Part shown: positions 47,920 through 56,771 of the stretch, one piece after another
Layout of the letters: each line of letters opens with the position of its first letter
How positions within the stretch are numbered: position 1 is the first letter of the stretch
Assembly: GCF_052116585.1 (NCBI RefSeq)
Contig: NZ_JBQKKT010000013.1
Location: 24,031-88,030 of the forward strand
Origin: Luteococcus sp052116585
Lineage (GTDB): Bacteria; Actinomycetota; Actinomycetes; Propionibacteriales; Propionibacteriaceae
DNA: 64,000 bases
Direction of reading: 5' to 3'
Notes under the pieces: model-generated
Database searches by the model: none
Seen by the model: only the letters and a program-made list of their open reading frames with translations
What the model was told of the DNA's origin: nothing
Position numbers and translations under genes: made by a program

Positions 47920-48672
47920 TCAGACGAGCAACCAGCAGGAGCTGATCACGGTGAGGATCCAGACGATGGGGTCGAAGACCTTCTTGGGGATGCTGCGCGC
48001 CAGCCGGAACCCGACCAGGCAACTGGCCACCACCACCGGGGCGAGCAACAGGTCGGTGCGGACTGTGTCGGGAGTGATGATGCCGACCCCGATGGAGACC
48101 GGCAGCTTCACGACGTTGACGAGGAAGAAGAACCAGGCGGTGGTGCCCAAGAAGCGGGCCACTTCGAAGCCCGCCTGCATGAAGTACATGCTGGTGACGG
48201 GACCGCCGGCATTGGCCACCATGGTCGTGAAGCCGGCCAGGCTGCCGTAGAGGCCACGCTTGACCGGGGAGGTCTTGCTCTCGTCCACTGTCGCTCGCAC
48301 CGCACCACGCCGACAGGCCATGCCCACCAGGGTGAGGCCGATCATCGTGAGCAGGACGATCCCGATCAGTCGCTTGGTGGCCAGGTCCGAGGCCAGCTGC
48401 AGGTAGACGCCACCCAACGCCACCCCGACCAGGACTGTGGGAACCAGCCGTCGCAGGGTGCCGAAGTCCGCATCGCGGCGGTACAGGCCGATGGCCATCA
48501 CATCGCCCACCAGGAGCAGCAGGAGCAGTGTCCCCGTCGACTCCTTGGCTGGCAGGATGCTGGCCAGCAGCGCTGCTGCCAGCACAGCCAGCCCGGGCAG
48601 TGCCGTCTTGGCGAGACCGACGAGCGCGGCCACCAGCACCAGCATCACCCAGGTGGCGGTGGTGAAGGTCAT
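47920..48672 (-). CDS. TauE/SafE-family membrane transporter
   Basis: The 250-residue protein has seven or eight helices with the TauE/SafE repeats (ALVGLAKTALPGLAVLAAALLA and GLYGSLAGFTTMVANAGGPVTSMYF). The family exports small anions such as sulfite or sulfoacetate and is often misnamed. It sits between two Gfo/Idh/MocA dehydrogenase genes with gaps of 40 and 56 bases, so it may move a substrate or product of those enzymes. Confidence 0.8.
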   Translation of the reverse strand: MTFTTATWVMLVLVAALVGLAKTALPGLAVLAAALLASILPAKESTGTLLLLLLVGDVMAIGLYRRDADFGTLRRLVPTVLVGVALGGVYLQLASDLATKRLIGIVLLTMIGLTLVGMACRRGAVRATVDESKTSPVKRGLYGSLAGFTTMVANAGGPVTSMYFMQAGFEVARFLGTTAWFFFLVNVVKLPVSIGVGIITPDTVRTDLLLAPVVVASCLVGFRLARSIPKKVFDPIVWILTVISSCWLLV

Positions 48673-48728
48673 GGCGTCCTCGCAGCTTGTGTGGGCCGGG
48701 CCGCTGGTGGTGGCCCCGGCCGGTGGGG

Positions 48729-49721
48729 TCAGGCGTCGAGCCGGACCGGGTGTCCCTCATGGGCGGACGTGGTTGCCGCATCTGCGATGCGCAGGGCCTC
48801 GACAGCGTCTTGGAGGTTCGGTCGCGGGTCGCTCCCCGTGGTGACGGCCTCGATGAAGGCGCCCAGCTCATGGGTGTAGGCGGCCTCGTAGCGTTCAAGG
48901 AAGAAGTCCAGGTAGGGGGCCTCGGCATTGGTCACCTCGGCATTGTTGAGGCGCACGGTGCTCGGGCGGACGTTCTCGGCGAAGAGCGCACCCTTGGATC
49001 CTGCGGCTTCCAAGCGCTGGTCATAACCGGAGGCGCAGCGACGGTTGTTGATGATGGTGGCCACCTTGCCGTCGGCGGCGGTGAGCACGACGACGGCGGC
49101 ATCGAAGTCCCCCTCGGCCTTGATCTCGGGCACGAAGTTCTGGCCGGAGGCATTCACCTCGACGATGTCCCCCAGGAAGTTGCGGGCCATGTCGAAGTCG
49201 TGGATGGTCATGTCGCGGAAGATGCCTCCCGAGACCTTGATGTAGCTGGCCGGTGGGGCGGAGGGATCACGACTGATGATGGTGAGCTGCTCCAGGTCTC
49301 CGATCGCACCCTCGTCGACGCCTTTCTTCACTGCGGCGAAGGAAGGGTCGAAGCGTCGGTTGAAGCCGAACATCACCGGGGTCGTGATCTGGTCCAGGTC
49401 GGCCTGCACGGCCTCGACCTGAGAGACCTCTTGGGCGACGGGCTTCTCACAGAGCACGGCCTTGCCGGCCTTGGCGGCGGCGATCAACTGGGGCAGGTGG
49501 AGGTGGGTGGGGGAGCCGATGATGACGGCGTCCACCTCGGGATCGGTGAAGACCTCGTCGGCCTCCTTGCAGGAGCGCGCCCCGTACTGGGTGGCGAGCT
49601 TCTCGGCGGCGTCGCCGATCGGGTCGCAGACCAGCACGAGCTGGGCCTGGGGATGGTTGGCGACGGAACGGGCGTGAACGTGACCGATTCGTCCGGCTCC
49701 GATGACGGCGATGCGCAACAT
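48729..49721 (-). CDS. iolG: Inositol 2-dehydrogenase-like (Gfo/Idh/MocA)
   Basis: The 330-residue enzyme has IAVIGAGRIGHVHARSV at residues 4-20, VLCEKPVAQE near 93 (EKP), FGFNRRFDPSF near 125 and GGIFRDMTIHDFDMARNFLG near 165, where the DMTIHDFDM segment with Asp/His is characteristic of myo-inositol dehydrogenases. ATG at 49721 follows AAGGAAG. A second iolG lies at 56772. This one has no TTGTC-N2-GACAA site upstream, so it is probably regulated separately. Confidence 0.82.
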   Translation of the reverse strand: MLRIAVIGAGRIGHVHARSVANHPQAQLVLVCDPIGDAAEKLATQYGARSCKEADEVFTDPEVDAVIIGSPTHLHLPQLIAAAKAGKAVLCEKPVAQEVSQVEAVQADLDQITTPVMFGFNRRFDPSFAAVKKGVDEGAIGDLEQLTIISRDPSAPPASYIKVSGGIFRDMTIHDFDMARNFLGDIVEVNASGQNFVPEIKAEGDFDAAVVVLTAADGKVATIINNRRCASGYDQRLEAAGSKGALFAENVRPSTVRLNNAEVTNAEAPYLDFFLERYEAAYTHELGAFIEAVTTGSDPRPNLQDAVEALRIADAATTSAHEGHPVRLDA

Positions 49722-49771
49722 TGCGTACTTCCTTCTGCTGGGTCTTCTCTGACTGGTTCTGAAAAGGGCTG

Positions 49772-49804
49772 GAGGGGCGCCACCGTTCACGGTCAGCGCC
49801 CCTC
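49772..49804 (-). terminator. Terminator between transaldolase-like and iolG-like genes
   Basis: GAGGGGCGC (49772-49780) pairs with GCGCCCCTC (49796-49804). It separates the two minus-strand transcription units. Confidence 0.6.
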
Positions 49805-49837
49805 GCCGGGTGGGGGGGTCGTGTGGTCAGCAGCCCG

Positions 49838-50914
49838 TCACGGGGCAGGCATGATCACATTGCGCACCAGGACGTCGAGGTCATTGTCGGCCTCCAAGAA
49901 GCCACGCAGGGTGCGGACGGTGGCACCAAAGCTGTCGAACTCCTCCGGAGTCATGCCATCGGGCTCGTAGGCGCGCACGAATTCGGGCATCTTCAGCAAC
50001 TCGGCCATGATGCGCTCGTCGACGGGCTCGTCGATCCTGTTGACCGGCTTGTAGTCAGAGGCGTTGATCCGCTTCTGCCACTTGAAGGGCGGGGAGACCA
50101 CCAGATCGCCGCCCTGCAGTTCGGACCACTGCAGGACATTGCGGAAGGCCGCCACCAGGACGCGGGCGCGCAGGCCTCGCTTCTGGAACTCCTGGTAGGC
50201 GCGCTTGATGCAGGCCACGCCTGCCCATTCGAAGACACCCGGATCGATGAAGAGCTGCTCGCGCTCGGCAACGATCTTCAGCCAGTCATCGAGTCGTCCA
50301 CCCATCAAGGTGACGACCGGCCCCATGGTGGAGACGTCCTTGCCCTCGGCCTCGCGGCGCTTGAGGCCGCGCTCGATGGCCTCACCGGTGGCGACGCACT
50401 GGGGAACGGAGAAGCTGACCGTCACGTTGACCGAGACGCCCCGGTAGGTGGCCTCCTCGATGGCCTTGACTCCCACGCTGGTGGCGGGGATCTTCACGAT
50501 GATGTTCGGCGCCAGGTTGCTGAACTCCTCGGCCTGGTCGGCCAAGGCCTTCCAGCTGCGGGCCAGACGGGGATCGGTCTGCATCGACAGGCGGCCATTG
50601 ATGCCCTTGTACTCCTCGAAGATGGGCTCGAGCATCTTGGCTGCCTCGACGGACATCTCGCGCACGACGGTCCAACCGATCTCGGACTCACTGGCCTCGG
50701 GCATCTCGGCGGCGAGCTCCTTGATCCGGGGCAGCCACTTGTCCTTCTTCATGTTGATGCAGGTATAGGCAATCGACGGATTGCAGGTGGCGCCGACCGC
50801 GCCGAAGGCGATCGACTGGCGGAGCTCGTCGGGGTCCGCCGAGTCATTCCAGAGAGCGGTGGGGAACTGACGGGTCGCCTCGAGCAGCGGTCCGGGGGTG
50901 AATTCGATGGCCAT
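49838..50914 (-). CDS. Transaldolase-family protein of the inositol regulon
   Basis: The 358-residue TIM-barrel protein has the transaldolase Schiff-base block IIVKIPATSVGVKAIEEA near residue 140 and VNVTVSFSVPQCVATGEAIERG after it. The N-terminus has GAVGATCNPSIAY. It is longer than bacterial TalA or fructose-6-P aldolases. ATG at 50914 follows AGGAGG. An operator (51027-51044) identical in core to that of the main iol operon precedes it, so it belongs to the same regulon. Its reaction in inositol breakdown is unknown; it might cleave or rearrange a keto-sugar phosphate. Confidence 0.8.
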   Translation of the reverse strand: MAIEFTPGPLLEATRQFPTALWNDSADPDELRQSIAFGAVGATCNPSIAYTCINMKKDKWLPRIKELAAEMPEASESEIGWTVVREMSVEAAKMLEPIFEEYKGINGRLSMQTDPRLARSWKALADQAEEFSNLAPNIIVKIPATSVGVKAIEEATYRGVSVNVTVSFSVPQCVATGEAIERGLKRREAEGKDVSTMGPVVTLMGGRLDDWLKIVAEREQLFIDPGVFEWAGVACIKRAYQEFQKRGLRARVLVAAFRNVLQWSELQGGDLVVSPPFKWQKRINASDYKPVNRIDEPVDERIMAELLKMPEFVRAYEPDGMTPEEFDSFGATVRTLRGFLEADNDLDVLVRNVIMPAP

Positions 50915-51019
50915 GAGGTGTCCTCCTGATGGATCGGGGCGGTCACTGCCGGGTTCCGCGTCGTCGGTGGCGCGTCGTGTGACCGGGTCACCACCATTCA
51001 ACGACCAGTTCAGGCCTTA

Positions 51020-51044
51020 AGTCAATAGATTGTCCTGACAATCT
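51020..51044 (-). promoter_or_regulatory. Inositol-regulon operator and -35 at transaldolase promoter
   Basis: AGATTGTC-CT-GACAATCT (51027-51044) is a perfect dyad. Read leftward, the operator core and the following CTATTGAC are identical to the main iol promoter, with TTGACT (51025-51020) as a probable -35. Confidence 0.7.
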
Positions 51045-51092
51045 GATTTTTGTCTCGTGGTTCCCGTTGGCCCCACTTCGAGTCGAGGGCTC

Positions 51093-51842
51093 TCAGGAGG
51101 TGAAGACGGTCGAGTCGAAGGTGTAGCGGTCGGCTCGGTAGACGTGGTCGCCGAATTCCACGATCTGGCCCGCCTCGTTGGTGGTGGCACGGCGCATGGT
51201 GAGCAGCGCGGCTCCGCGCTTCACCTCGAGCAATCGTGCTTCCTCGAGACTCGCGTTGCGCGCGCCGATGGACTGGCGAGCGGAGAAGAGCTGCACGTGC
51301 CGGTTGCGCAGCGCCTCGTACAGTCCGCCGGTTTCCAGCTCCTCCGCGGAGGGTGCGAGCTCGCGGGGAATCAGGTTGCGCATGACCGCGATGGGGTGCT
51401 CGTCGGCGAGCCTCAGGCGGCGGATCTCCGTGATCGGAATTCCGGCGGCCGCAAGGCCCATGGTCTCGACCTCCTCGTCGGTGGCCTCGCGTTCGACGTA
51501 GTCCAGGAGCTGTGTGGTGGCCTGGTGTCCACCGCGCGTGAGGTCGCTGTGCAGGCTGGTGAGCTCCATGGGTCGATGGATCAGTGCCGGGGCGACGCGC
51601 GTTCCGACGCCGCGCTGGCGGACGACGAGTCCTTGGTCGACCAGGCGCTGCAGGGCTTGGCGGGCCGTCGGGCGGGAGACCTTCAGGCGCTTTGCCATGG
51701 ACAATTCGTCCTCGATGCGCGTGCCGCTCGGCAGCTCGTGGGAGTTGATGGCGGCTGCGATCGGTTCGGCGATCTGGAAGTAGAGCGGGATGGGGCTGTT
51801 CCGGTCGAGGTTGATCTCCGGTGCGTAGACGTCGCCGCTCAT
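51093..51842 (-). CDS. GntR/HutC-family regulator of inositol genes
   Basis: The 249-residue protein has a winged helix (residues 15-80; PIPLYFQIAEPIAAAIN, VSRPTARQALQRLVDQGLVVRQRGVGTRVA) and a UTRA domain (about 95-245; IVEFGDHVYRADRYTF). It lies between two copies of the TTGTC-N2-GACAA operator, one at the transaldolase promoter and one shared with the divergent iol operon, so it is the obvious candidate repressor. GntR-type IolR controls inositol genes in other actinobacteria. ATG at 51842 follows GGAAGGA. Confidence 0.88.
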   Translation of the reverse strand: MSGDVYAPEINLDRNSPIPLYFQIAEPIAAAINSHELPSGTRIEDELSMAKRLKVSRPTARQALQRLVDQGLVVRQRGVGTRVAPALIHRPMELTSLHSDLTRGGHQATTQLLDYVEREATDEEVETMGLAAAGIPITEIRRLRLADEHPIAVMRNLIPRELAPSAEELETGGLYEALRNRHVQLFSARQSIGARNASLEEARLLEVKRGAALLTMRRATTNEAGQIVEFGDHVYRADRYTFDSTVFTS

Positions 51843-51933
51843 GGGGGGGTCCTTCCGTGGTGAACTTTTGGCCACACCGTACCTTCCATGTGCGGCTCTT
51901 GTGACATTTCGTGCCGTAAGACACAACGATAAT

Positions 51934-51955
51934 TTGTCAGGACAATCTATTGACA
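51934..51955 (+). promoter_or_regulatory. Inositol-regulon operator and -35 at main iol operon
   Basis: TTGTC-AG-GACAA (51934-51945) is followed by TCTAT and TTGACA (51950-51955), a consensus -35, so a bound repressor would exclude RNA polymerase. It is shared with the divergent GntR gene. No clear -10 is visible. Confidence 0.75.
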
Positions 51956-52027
51956 CTGCACTAGGGAGCGAGGCAGGCTTGAAGCAACCGGTTCACAGGA
52001 GAGCCGGGCGTGCTGAAGGGACGAGCG

Positions 52028-52894
52028 ATGTCATTGGTCGAACGGATCGTCGAGATCCGCGCCCAGGAGCCCAACCGGATTGCCCGGGTGCTTGCGGAGC
52101 GCCCTCGCGGCGCCATGCCGGCCGACGGCGGCAAGCTCATGATCATTGCCTGTGACCACCCCGCGCGAGGTGCGCTCGTGGCTGGCCAGGACGAGACGGC
52201 CATGGCGGACCGCGAGGAACTGCTGGGGCGCTGCATGGAGGCCCTCGGGCGCCCCGGCGTTCACGGCTTCCTGGGAACCGCCGACCTGGTGGAGGATCTG
52301 GCCCTGTTGGGCGCACTCGACGGCAAGCTGGTCTACGGTTCCATGAACCGCGGTGGCCTGATGGGCGCCAAGTTCGAGATGGACGATCGCTTCACCGGCT
52401 ACGACGCTCGCGGCGTCAAGGCAGCCGGCCTGGACGGCGGCAAGATGCTGATGCGGATCAACTATGCAGATCCGGCCAGTGTCCAGACCATGGAGTCCTG
52501 TGCCCGGGCCGTCGACGAACTGGCCGAGCTCGACTTGATGGCCATGGTGGAACCCTTCATCTCATCCTGGATGGCCGGGCACATCAGCAACGACCTCACG
52601 CCCTATGCGGTGATGCGGTCCATCGCCATCGCGTCGGGGCTGGGGCACACCTCGGCCCGCACCTGGCTCAAGCTTCCCGCCGTCACCGACATGGAACGCG
52701 TGATGGCGGCGACGACCCTGCCGGCCCTGATCCTGGGCGGCGAGGTCAAGAAGGACAATGACGAGAGTCTCGCACTGTGGCAGAAGGCCTTGGCCATCCC
52801 CACGGTGCGTGGTCTGGTCATTGGAAGGTCCCTGTTGTTCCCGTCGTCCGGAGACGTGGCGGCGGCCGTTGACGAGGCGGTAGGTCTGCTGTGA
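52028..52894 (+). CDS. Cgl0158-family aldolase of inositol catabolism
   Basis: The 288-residue TIM-barrel protein has MIIACDHPARGALVAGQDETAMADREELL near residue 37 and GSMNRGGLMGAKFEMDDRFTGYD near 103. Further segments are GGKMLMRINYAD near 138 and ALILGGEVKKDNDESLALW near 237. Members are annotated as class I aldolases and are linked with iol genes in actinobacteria, so it probably cleaves 5-dehydro-2-deoxygluconate 6-phosphate. Two starts are possible: ATG at 52028 (preceded by GAAGGGA) and GTG at 52010 (preceded by AGGAG). It overlaps iolB by GTGA. Confidence 0.78.
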   Translation: MSLVERIVEIRAQEPNRIARVLAERPRGAMPADGGKLMIIACDHPARGALVAGQDETAMADREELLGRCMEALGRPGVHGFLGTADLVEDLALLGALDGKLVYGSMNRGGLMGAKFEMDDRFTGYDARGVKAAGLDGGKMLMRINYADPASVQTMESCARAVDELAELDLMAMVEPFISSWMAGHISNDLTPYAVMRSIAIASGLGHTSARTWLKLPAVTDMERVMAATTLPALILGGEVKKDNDESLALWQKALAIPTVRGLVIGRSLLFPSSGDVAAAVDEAVGLL

Positions 52895-53760
52895 ACACCA
52901 ATCCCGACATCTACATCCCCGCAGGAGAGAGCGGTCACGACCAGTTCGAGGCCGACGTGACCCCGGAACGGGCCGGTTGGGCCTGGTCCGGCATCAAGAT
53001 CCTCAAGCTCGACGCCGGTGGCAGCCAGGAGCTGCAGACCGAGGGCGACGAGGTGCTGGTCCTCCCCTTGGAGGGTGGCTGCACCGTCGAGGTCGACGGG
53101 CAGAGCTTCGAGCTGGCCGGGCGCGAGAGCGTCTTCAAGGGCGTCTCCGACTATGTCTACGTGCCACGTAACAAGAGCCTGGTGGTCACCTCCGAACAGG
53201 GTGGCCGCTTCGCCATCCCCACGGCGCGTGCCACCCAGGACCTCCCCGTCGCCCACTACGGCAAGGACCAGGTTCGCACGGACCTGCGTGGCGCCGGCGA
53301 CTGCTCGCGTCAGGTCAACAACTACGCCCTCAACAACGGGGTCCCCACCAGTCACCTGCTGGTCTGCGAGGTGCTCACCCCCGGCGGCAACTGGTCGAGC
53401 TACCCCGCCCACAAGCACGAGGAGTTCAGCGAGGTCGAGCGCGAGCTGGAGGAGGTCTACTACTTCGAGGTGACCGCGGGTCCCGACGGCCCGGGCTTCG
53501 CCCTGCACCGCACCTACGGCACTGCGGAGCGCCCCATCGACCTGTTGGCGGAGGTGCACGACCGTGACATCGCGCTGGTTCCCCACGGCTGGCATGGCCC
53601 TTGCGTCGCGGCCCCCGGGTACGACCTCTACTACCTCAACGTGATGGCCGGCCCCGCCGAGGACCAGGTCTGGCTCGCGATCGACGACCCCCAGCACCAC
53701 TGGATCCGCAGCACGTGGGACGAGCAGGAGATCGATCCCCGCCTCCCCTTCACGAACTGA
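52891..53760 (+). CDS. iolB: 5-deoxy-glucuronate isomerase
   Basis: The 289-residue bicupin protein has GDEVLVLPLEGGCTVEVDGQSF near residue 52 and the metal-binding PAHKHEEF near 172. EEVYYFEVT and VPHGWHGPCVAAPGYDLYYLNVMAGP follow. IolB isomerises 5-deoxy-glucuronate to 5-dehydro-2-deoxygluconate. The start is GTG in a GTGA overlap with the aldolase. Length and motifs match the family. Confidence 0.92.
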   Translation: MNTNPDIYIPAGESGHDQFEADVTPERAGWAWSGIKILKLDAGGSQELQTEGDEVLVLPLEGGCTVEVDGQSFELAGRESVFKGVSDYVYVPRNKSLVVTSEQGGRFAIPTARATQDLPVAHYGKDQVRTDLRGAGDCSRQVNNYALNNGVPTSHLLVCEVLTPGGNWSSYPAHKHEEFSEVERELEEVYYFEVTAGPDGPGFALHRTYGTAERPIDLLAEVHDRDIALVPHGWHGPCVAAPGYDLYYLNVMAGPAEDQVWLAIDDPQHHWIRSTWDEQEIDPRLPFTN

Positions 53761-53776
53761 CCCCCTAGGAGAAACC

Positions 53777-55684
53777 GTGAGCAACGACGCTTACCGTGGC
53801 ACCGTCGACCTGACGGTGGCCCAGGCGACCATTCGCTTCCTGTCCAACCAGTACTCCGAGCGCGATGGCATCGAACGGCGCCTCATCCCCGGCGCCTTCG
53901 GCATCTTCGGCCACGGAAACGTCGCCGGCATCGGCCAGGCACTGCTGCAGAACGAGATCAACCCTGCCGAGGGCGAGAACGAGATGCCCTACATCATGCC
54001 TCGCAACGAGCAGGGACAGGTGCACGCGGCTGCCGCCTTTGCCAAGACCACCAACCGGATGCAGACCTACATGTGCACCGCGTCCATCGGGCCCGGCTCG
54101 CTCAACATGGTCACCGGCGCCGCCCTCGCCACCACCAACCGGGTTCCGGTGCTGCTCTTCCCCTCGGACCAGTTCGCGACGCGCATCCCGGATCCGGTGC
54201 TGCAGCAGCTGGAGGACCCTACCAACCTCAACATCTCCGTCAATGACTGCTTCGTGCCGGTCTCCCGCTTCTTCGACCGGATCAACCGTCCCGAACAGCT
54301 GATCCCGTCCTTGCTCAACGCGATGCGTGTGCTGACCGACCCGGCAGAGACAGGTGCGGTGACAATCGCGATGCCGCAGGACGTCCAGGCCGAGAAGTGG
54401 ACCTGGCCCGTGGAGCTCTTCGACAAGCGCGTGTGGCACGTGCGTCGTCCCCCGGCAGAGCCCGCCGCCCTGGCTCGTGCGGCGGAGATGATCAAGGCAG
54501 CCAAGCGGCCCATGGTCATCGCCGGCGGTGGAGTGATCTACTCCGAGGCAACCGAGCAGCTGCGGGAGTTCGCCACGAGGACAGGCATCCCGGTTGCCGA
54601 CACCCAGGCCGGCAAGGGGGCCATCAACTTCGACCACGAGTGCTCCATCGGCGGCGTCGGTTCCACCGGCGGTGACTCCGGCAACCACATCGCCGATGAG
54701 GCGGACCTGGTCATCGGCATCGGCACCCGCTACTCGGACTTCACCACCGCGTCGAAGACCCAGTTCAAGAACCCCGACGTCAAGTTCGTGAACATCAACG
54801 TGGCCAGCTTCGACGCAGCCAAGCAGTCGGCCGAGATGGTGGTGGCCGATGCCCGTGAGGCCCTGGTGGCGCTCACCGAGCTGCTCGACGGCTACCACGT
54901 CGACGAGGCCTACAGCCAGCGGATCGCCACCGAGAAGAAGGCTTGGGAGGAGCAGGTTCAGCTCTGCTACCACCGTGACCACGGTCCGCTGCCCGCCCAG
55001 ACCGAAGTCTTCGGCGCGCTCAACGAGCTGATGGGCGACGAGGACGTCGTGATCAACGCGGCAGGCTCGATGCCCGGTGACCTGCAGGCCCTGTGGCAGG
55101 CGAAGACCCCGGTGCAGTACCACGTGGAGTATGCCTTCAGCTGCATGGGTTACGAGGTTCCGGCGGCGCTGGGAGTGAAGCTGGCCCGACCCGAGTCCGA
55201 GGTCGTCGCGATCGTCGGCGACGGCACCTACCAGATGCTCCCGATGGAGCTGGCCACCGTCGTGCAGGAGAACATCAAGGTCATCTACGTCCTGCTGCAG
55301 AACCACGGCTTCGCCTCCATCGGCGCGCTGTCCGAGTCCAGAGGTTCGCAGCGCTTCGGCACCAAGTACCGCCAGCGTGGCAAGGGCAGCCACCTGGCCG
55401 ACGAGGAGCTCATCAAGGGCGTCGACATTGCCGCCAATGCCGCCTCCTGGGGAATCGACGTGCTCAAGGTCAACGGCATGGATGAGTTCCGCGCCGCCTA
55501 CCAGAAGGCCCACGAGTCGGACCGCCCCACGATGATCCACATCGAGACGGACCTGATGGGCCCCAACCCGCCCGGTTCGAGCTGGTGGGACGTTCCGGTT
55601 TCGGGCGTCTCGACCTTGGAGAGCACCCAGAAGGCGTACGCGGACTACGTGGAGGACCGCAAGCCGCAGCGCCACTACCTGTGA
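53777..55684 (+). CDS. iolD: 3D-(3,5/4)-trihydroxycyclohexane-1,2-dione hydrolase
   Basis: The 635-residue ThDP enzyme has the three-domain acetolactate-synthase fold. Segments include LIPGAFGIFGHGNVAGIGQAL near residue 35 and ASIGPGSLNMVTGAAL near 105. The ThDP motif GDGTYQMLPMELATVVQENIK with the downstream QNHG lies near 480-515. It opens the ring of diketo-inositol. GTG at 53777 follows AGGAGAAACC. The order B-D-E-G matches other actinobacterial iol operons. Confidence 0.93.
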   Translation: MSNDAYRGTVDLTVAQATIRFLSNQYSERDGIERRLIPGAFGIFGHGNVAGIGQALLQNEINPAEGENEMPYIMPRNEQGQVHAAAAFAKTTNRMQTYMCTASIGPGSLNMVTGAALATTNRVPVLLFPSDQFATRIPDPVLQQLEDPTNLNISVNDCFVPVSRFFDRINRPEQLIPSLLNAMRVLTDPAETGAVTIAMPQDVQAEKWTWPVELFDKRVWHVRRPPAEPAALARAAEMIKAAKRPMVIAGGGVIYSEATEQLREFATRTGIPVADTQAGKGAINFDHECSIGGVGSTGGDSGNHIADEADLVIGIGTRYSDFTTASKTQFKNPDVKFVNINVASFDAAKQSAEMVVADAREALVALTELLDGYHVDEAYSQRIATEKKAWEEQVQLCYHRDHGPLPAQTEVFGALNELMGDEDVVINAAGSMPGDLQALWQAKTPVQYHVEYAFSCMGYEVPAALGVKLARPESEVVAIVGDGTYQMLPMELATVVQENIKVIYVLLQNHGFASIGALSESRGSQRFGTKYRQRGKGSHLADEELIKGVDIAANAASWGIDVLKVNGMDEFRAAYQKAHESDRPTMIHIETDLMGPNPPGSSWWDVPVSGVSTLESTQKAYADYVEDRKPQRHYL

Positions 55685-55695
55685 TCCGACGGGGA

Positions 55696-55716
55696 CGGCG
55701 GGCAGCCAGCCCGCCG
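55696..55716 (+). terminator. Intercistronic hairpin after iolD
   Basis: CGGCGGGC (55696-55703) pairs with GCCCGCCG (55709-55716). It may only attenuate transcription, because iolE continues the pathway. Confidence 0.45.
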
Positions 55717-55789
55717 ACCCCACCCAGAGCAGTTCATCGCACCACCCGCCGGCCACGCGGAAGTGGCCATTACCAGTGAGGAACGAACA

Positions 55790-56734
55790 ATGCAGTTCGA
55801 GAACAAGGGCAAGTCCGTCAACACCACCAATCCCCGCTACTCCAAGCTGACCATCGGCGTCTGCCCGGACCAGTGGGGCGTCTGGTTCCCCAGCGATCCC
55901 AAGCAGATCGACCCCGACGTCGCCATGACCGAGATGGCCGAGGCCGGCTTTGAGATCCTCGAGACCGGCCCCTGGGGCTACTTCCCGAAGGATCCCAAGG
56001 AGCTGCAGCGCTGGGTGGACGAGCGCGGCATGCGCGTCGTCGCGGGCACCGGTTGGGGCATCCTGCACAAGGAGGAGGCCTGGGCCGAGACCGAGAAGAC
56101 CTTCCGTGACATCGCCGAGACCCATGCCGCCGTGGGTGCCGAGTACATCGTGCACCTGCCTCCGCTGTACCGCGACGACAAGACCTGGGAGTTCACCGAC
56201 GACCGCGTGCTGTCGCCGGAGGCCTGGCAGCTCTACGTCGACAATGCCAACAAGCTCGGCCGCATCATGAAGCAGGACTACGGCCTGACCATGGTGCTGC
56301 ACCCCCACGGCGACTCGCACATCGAGACCCCTGAGGAGATCGACCGAATCTTCCAGGCCACCGACCCGGAGTACGTCTCCTTCTGCCTGGACACCGGCCA
56401 CATCGTCTACGGCGGTGGCGACCCCGTCGAGCTGTGCCAGAAGTACCCCGAGCGGATCGGCTACGTGCACATCAAGGCCTTCGACGAGGACCTGGTCAAG
56501 GAGGCCCACGAGAAGGACTGGCCCTTCGGTGAGGCCGTCGCCAAGGGCGCCTCGGTGTGCCCGCCGGCCGGTCTGCCCCCGATGGACACCCTGATCGAGG
56601 CCCTCGCTGACCTGGACAAGGAGCTGTACGTGATCTGCGAGCAGGACATGTACCCCTGCGCTCCCGACTTCCCCAAGGGCAATGCCATCAACATGCGCAA
56701 GTACCTGGCCTCCCTGGGTCTTGGGCTGGCCTGA
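55790..56734 (+). CDS. iolE: Inosose (2-keto-myo-inositol) dehydratase
   Basis: The 314-residue xylose-isomerase-like TIM-barrel protein has IGVCPDQWGVWFPSDPKQID near residue 22. MVLHPHGDSHIETPEEIDRIF lies near 168 and FCLDTGHIVYGGGDPVEL near 200, with VICEQDMYP near the end. The Glu/Asp/His residues of the metal site are present. It dehydrates inosose to the diketone used by IolD. ATG at 55790 is chosen for GAGGAAC upstream; the in-frame ATG at 55763 lacks a site. Confidence 0.9.
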   Translation: MQFENKGKSVNTTNPRYSKLTIGVCPDQWGVWFPSDPKQIDPDVAMTEMAEAGFEILETGPWGYFPKDPKELQRWVDERGMRVVAGTGWGILHKEEAWAETEKTFRDIAETHAAVGAEYIVHLPPLYRDDKTWEFTDDRVLSPEAWQLYVDNANKLGRIMKQDYGLTMVLHPHGDSHIETPEEIDRIFQATDPEYVSFCLDTGHIVYGGGDPVELCQKYPERIGYVHIKAFDEDLVKEAHEKDWPFGEAVAKGASVCPPAGLPPMDTLIEALADLDKELYVICEQDMYPCAPDFPKGNAINMRKYLASLGLGLA

Positions 56735-56771
56735 GCTCCCTCTACGAAGAACCACAGAAAGCTGGAATGAC

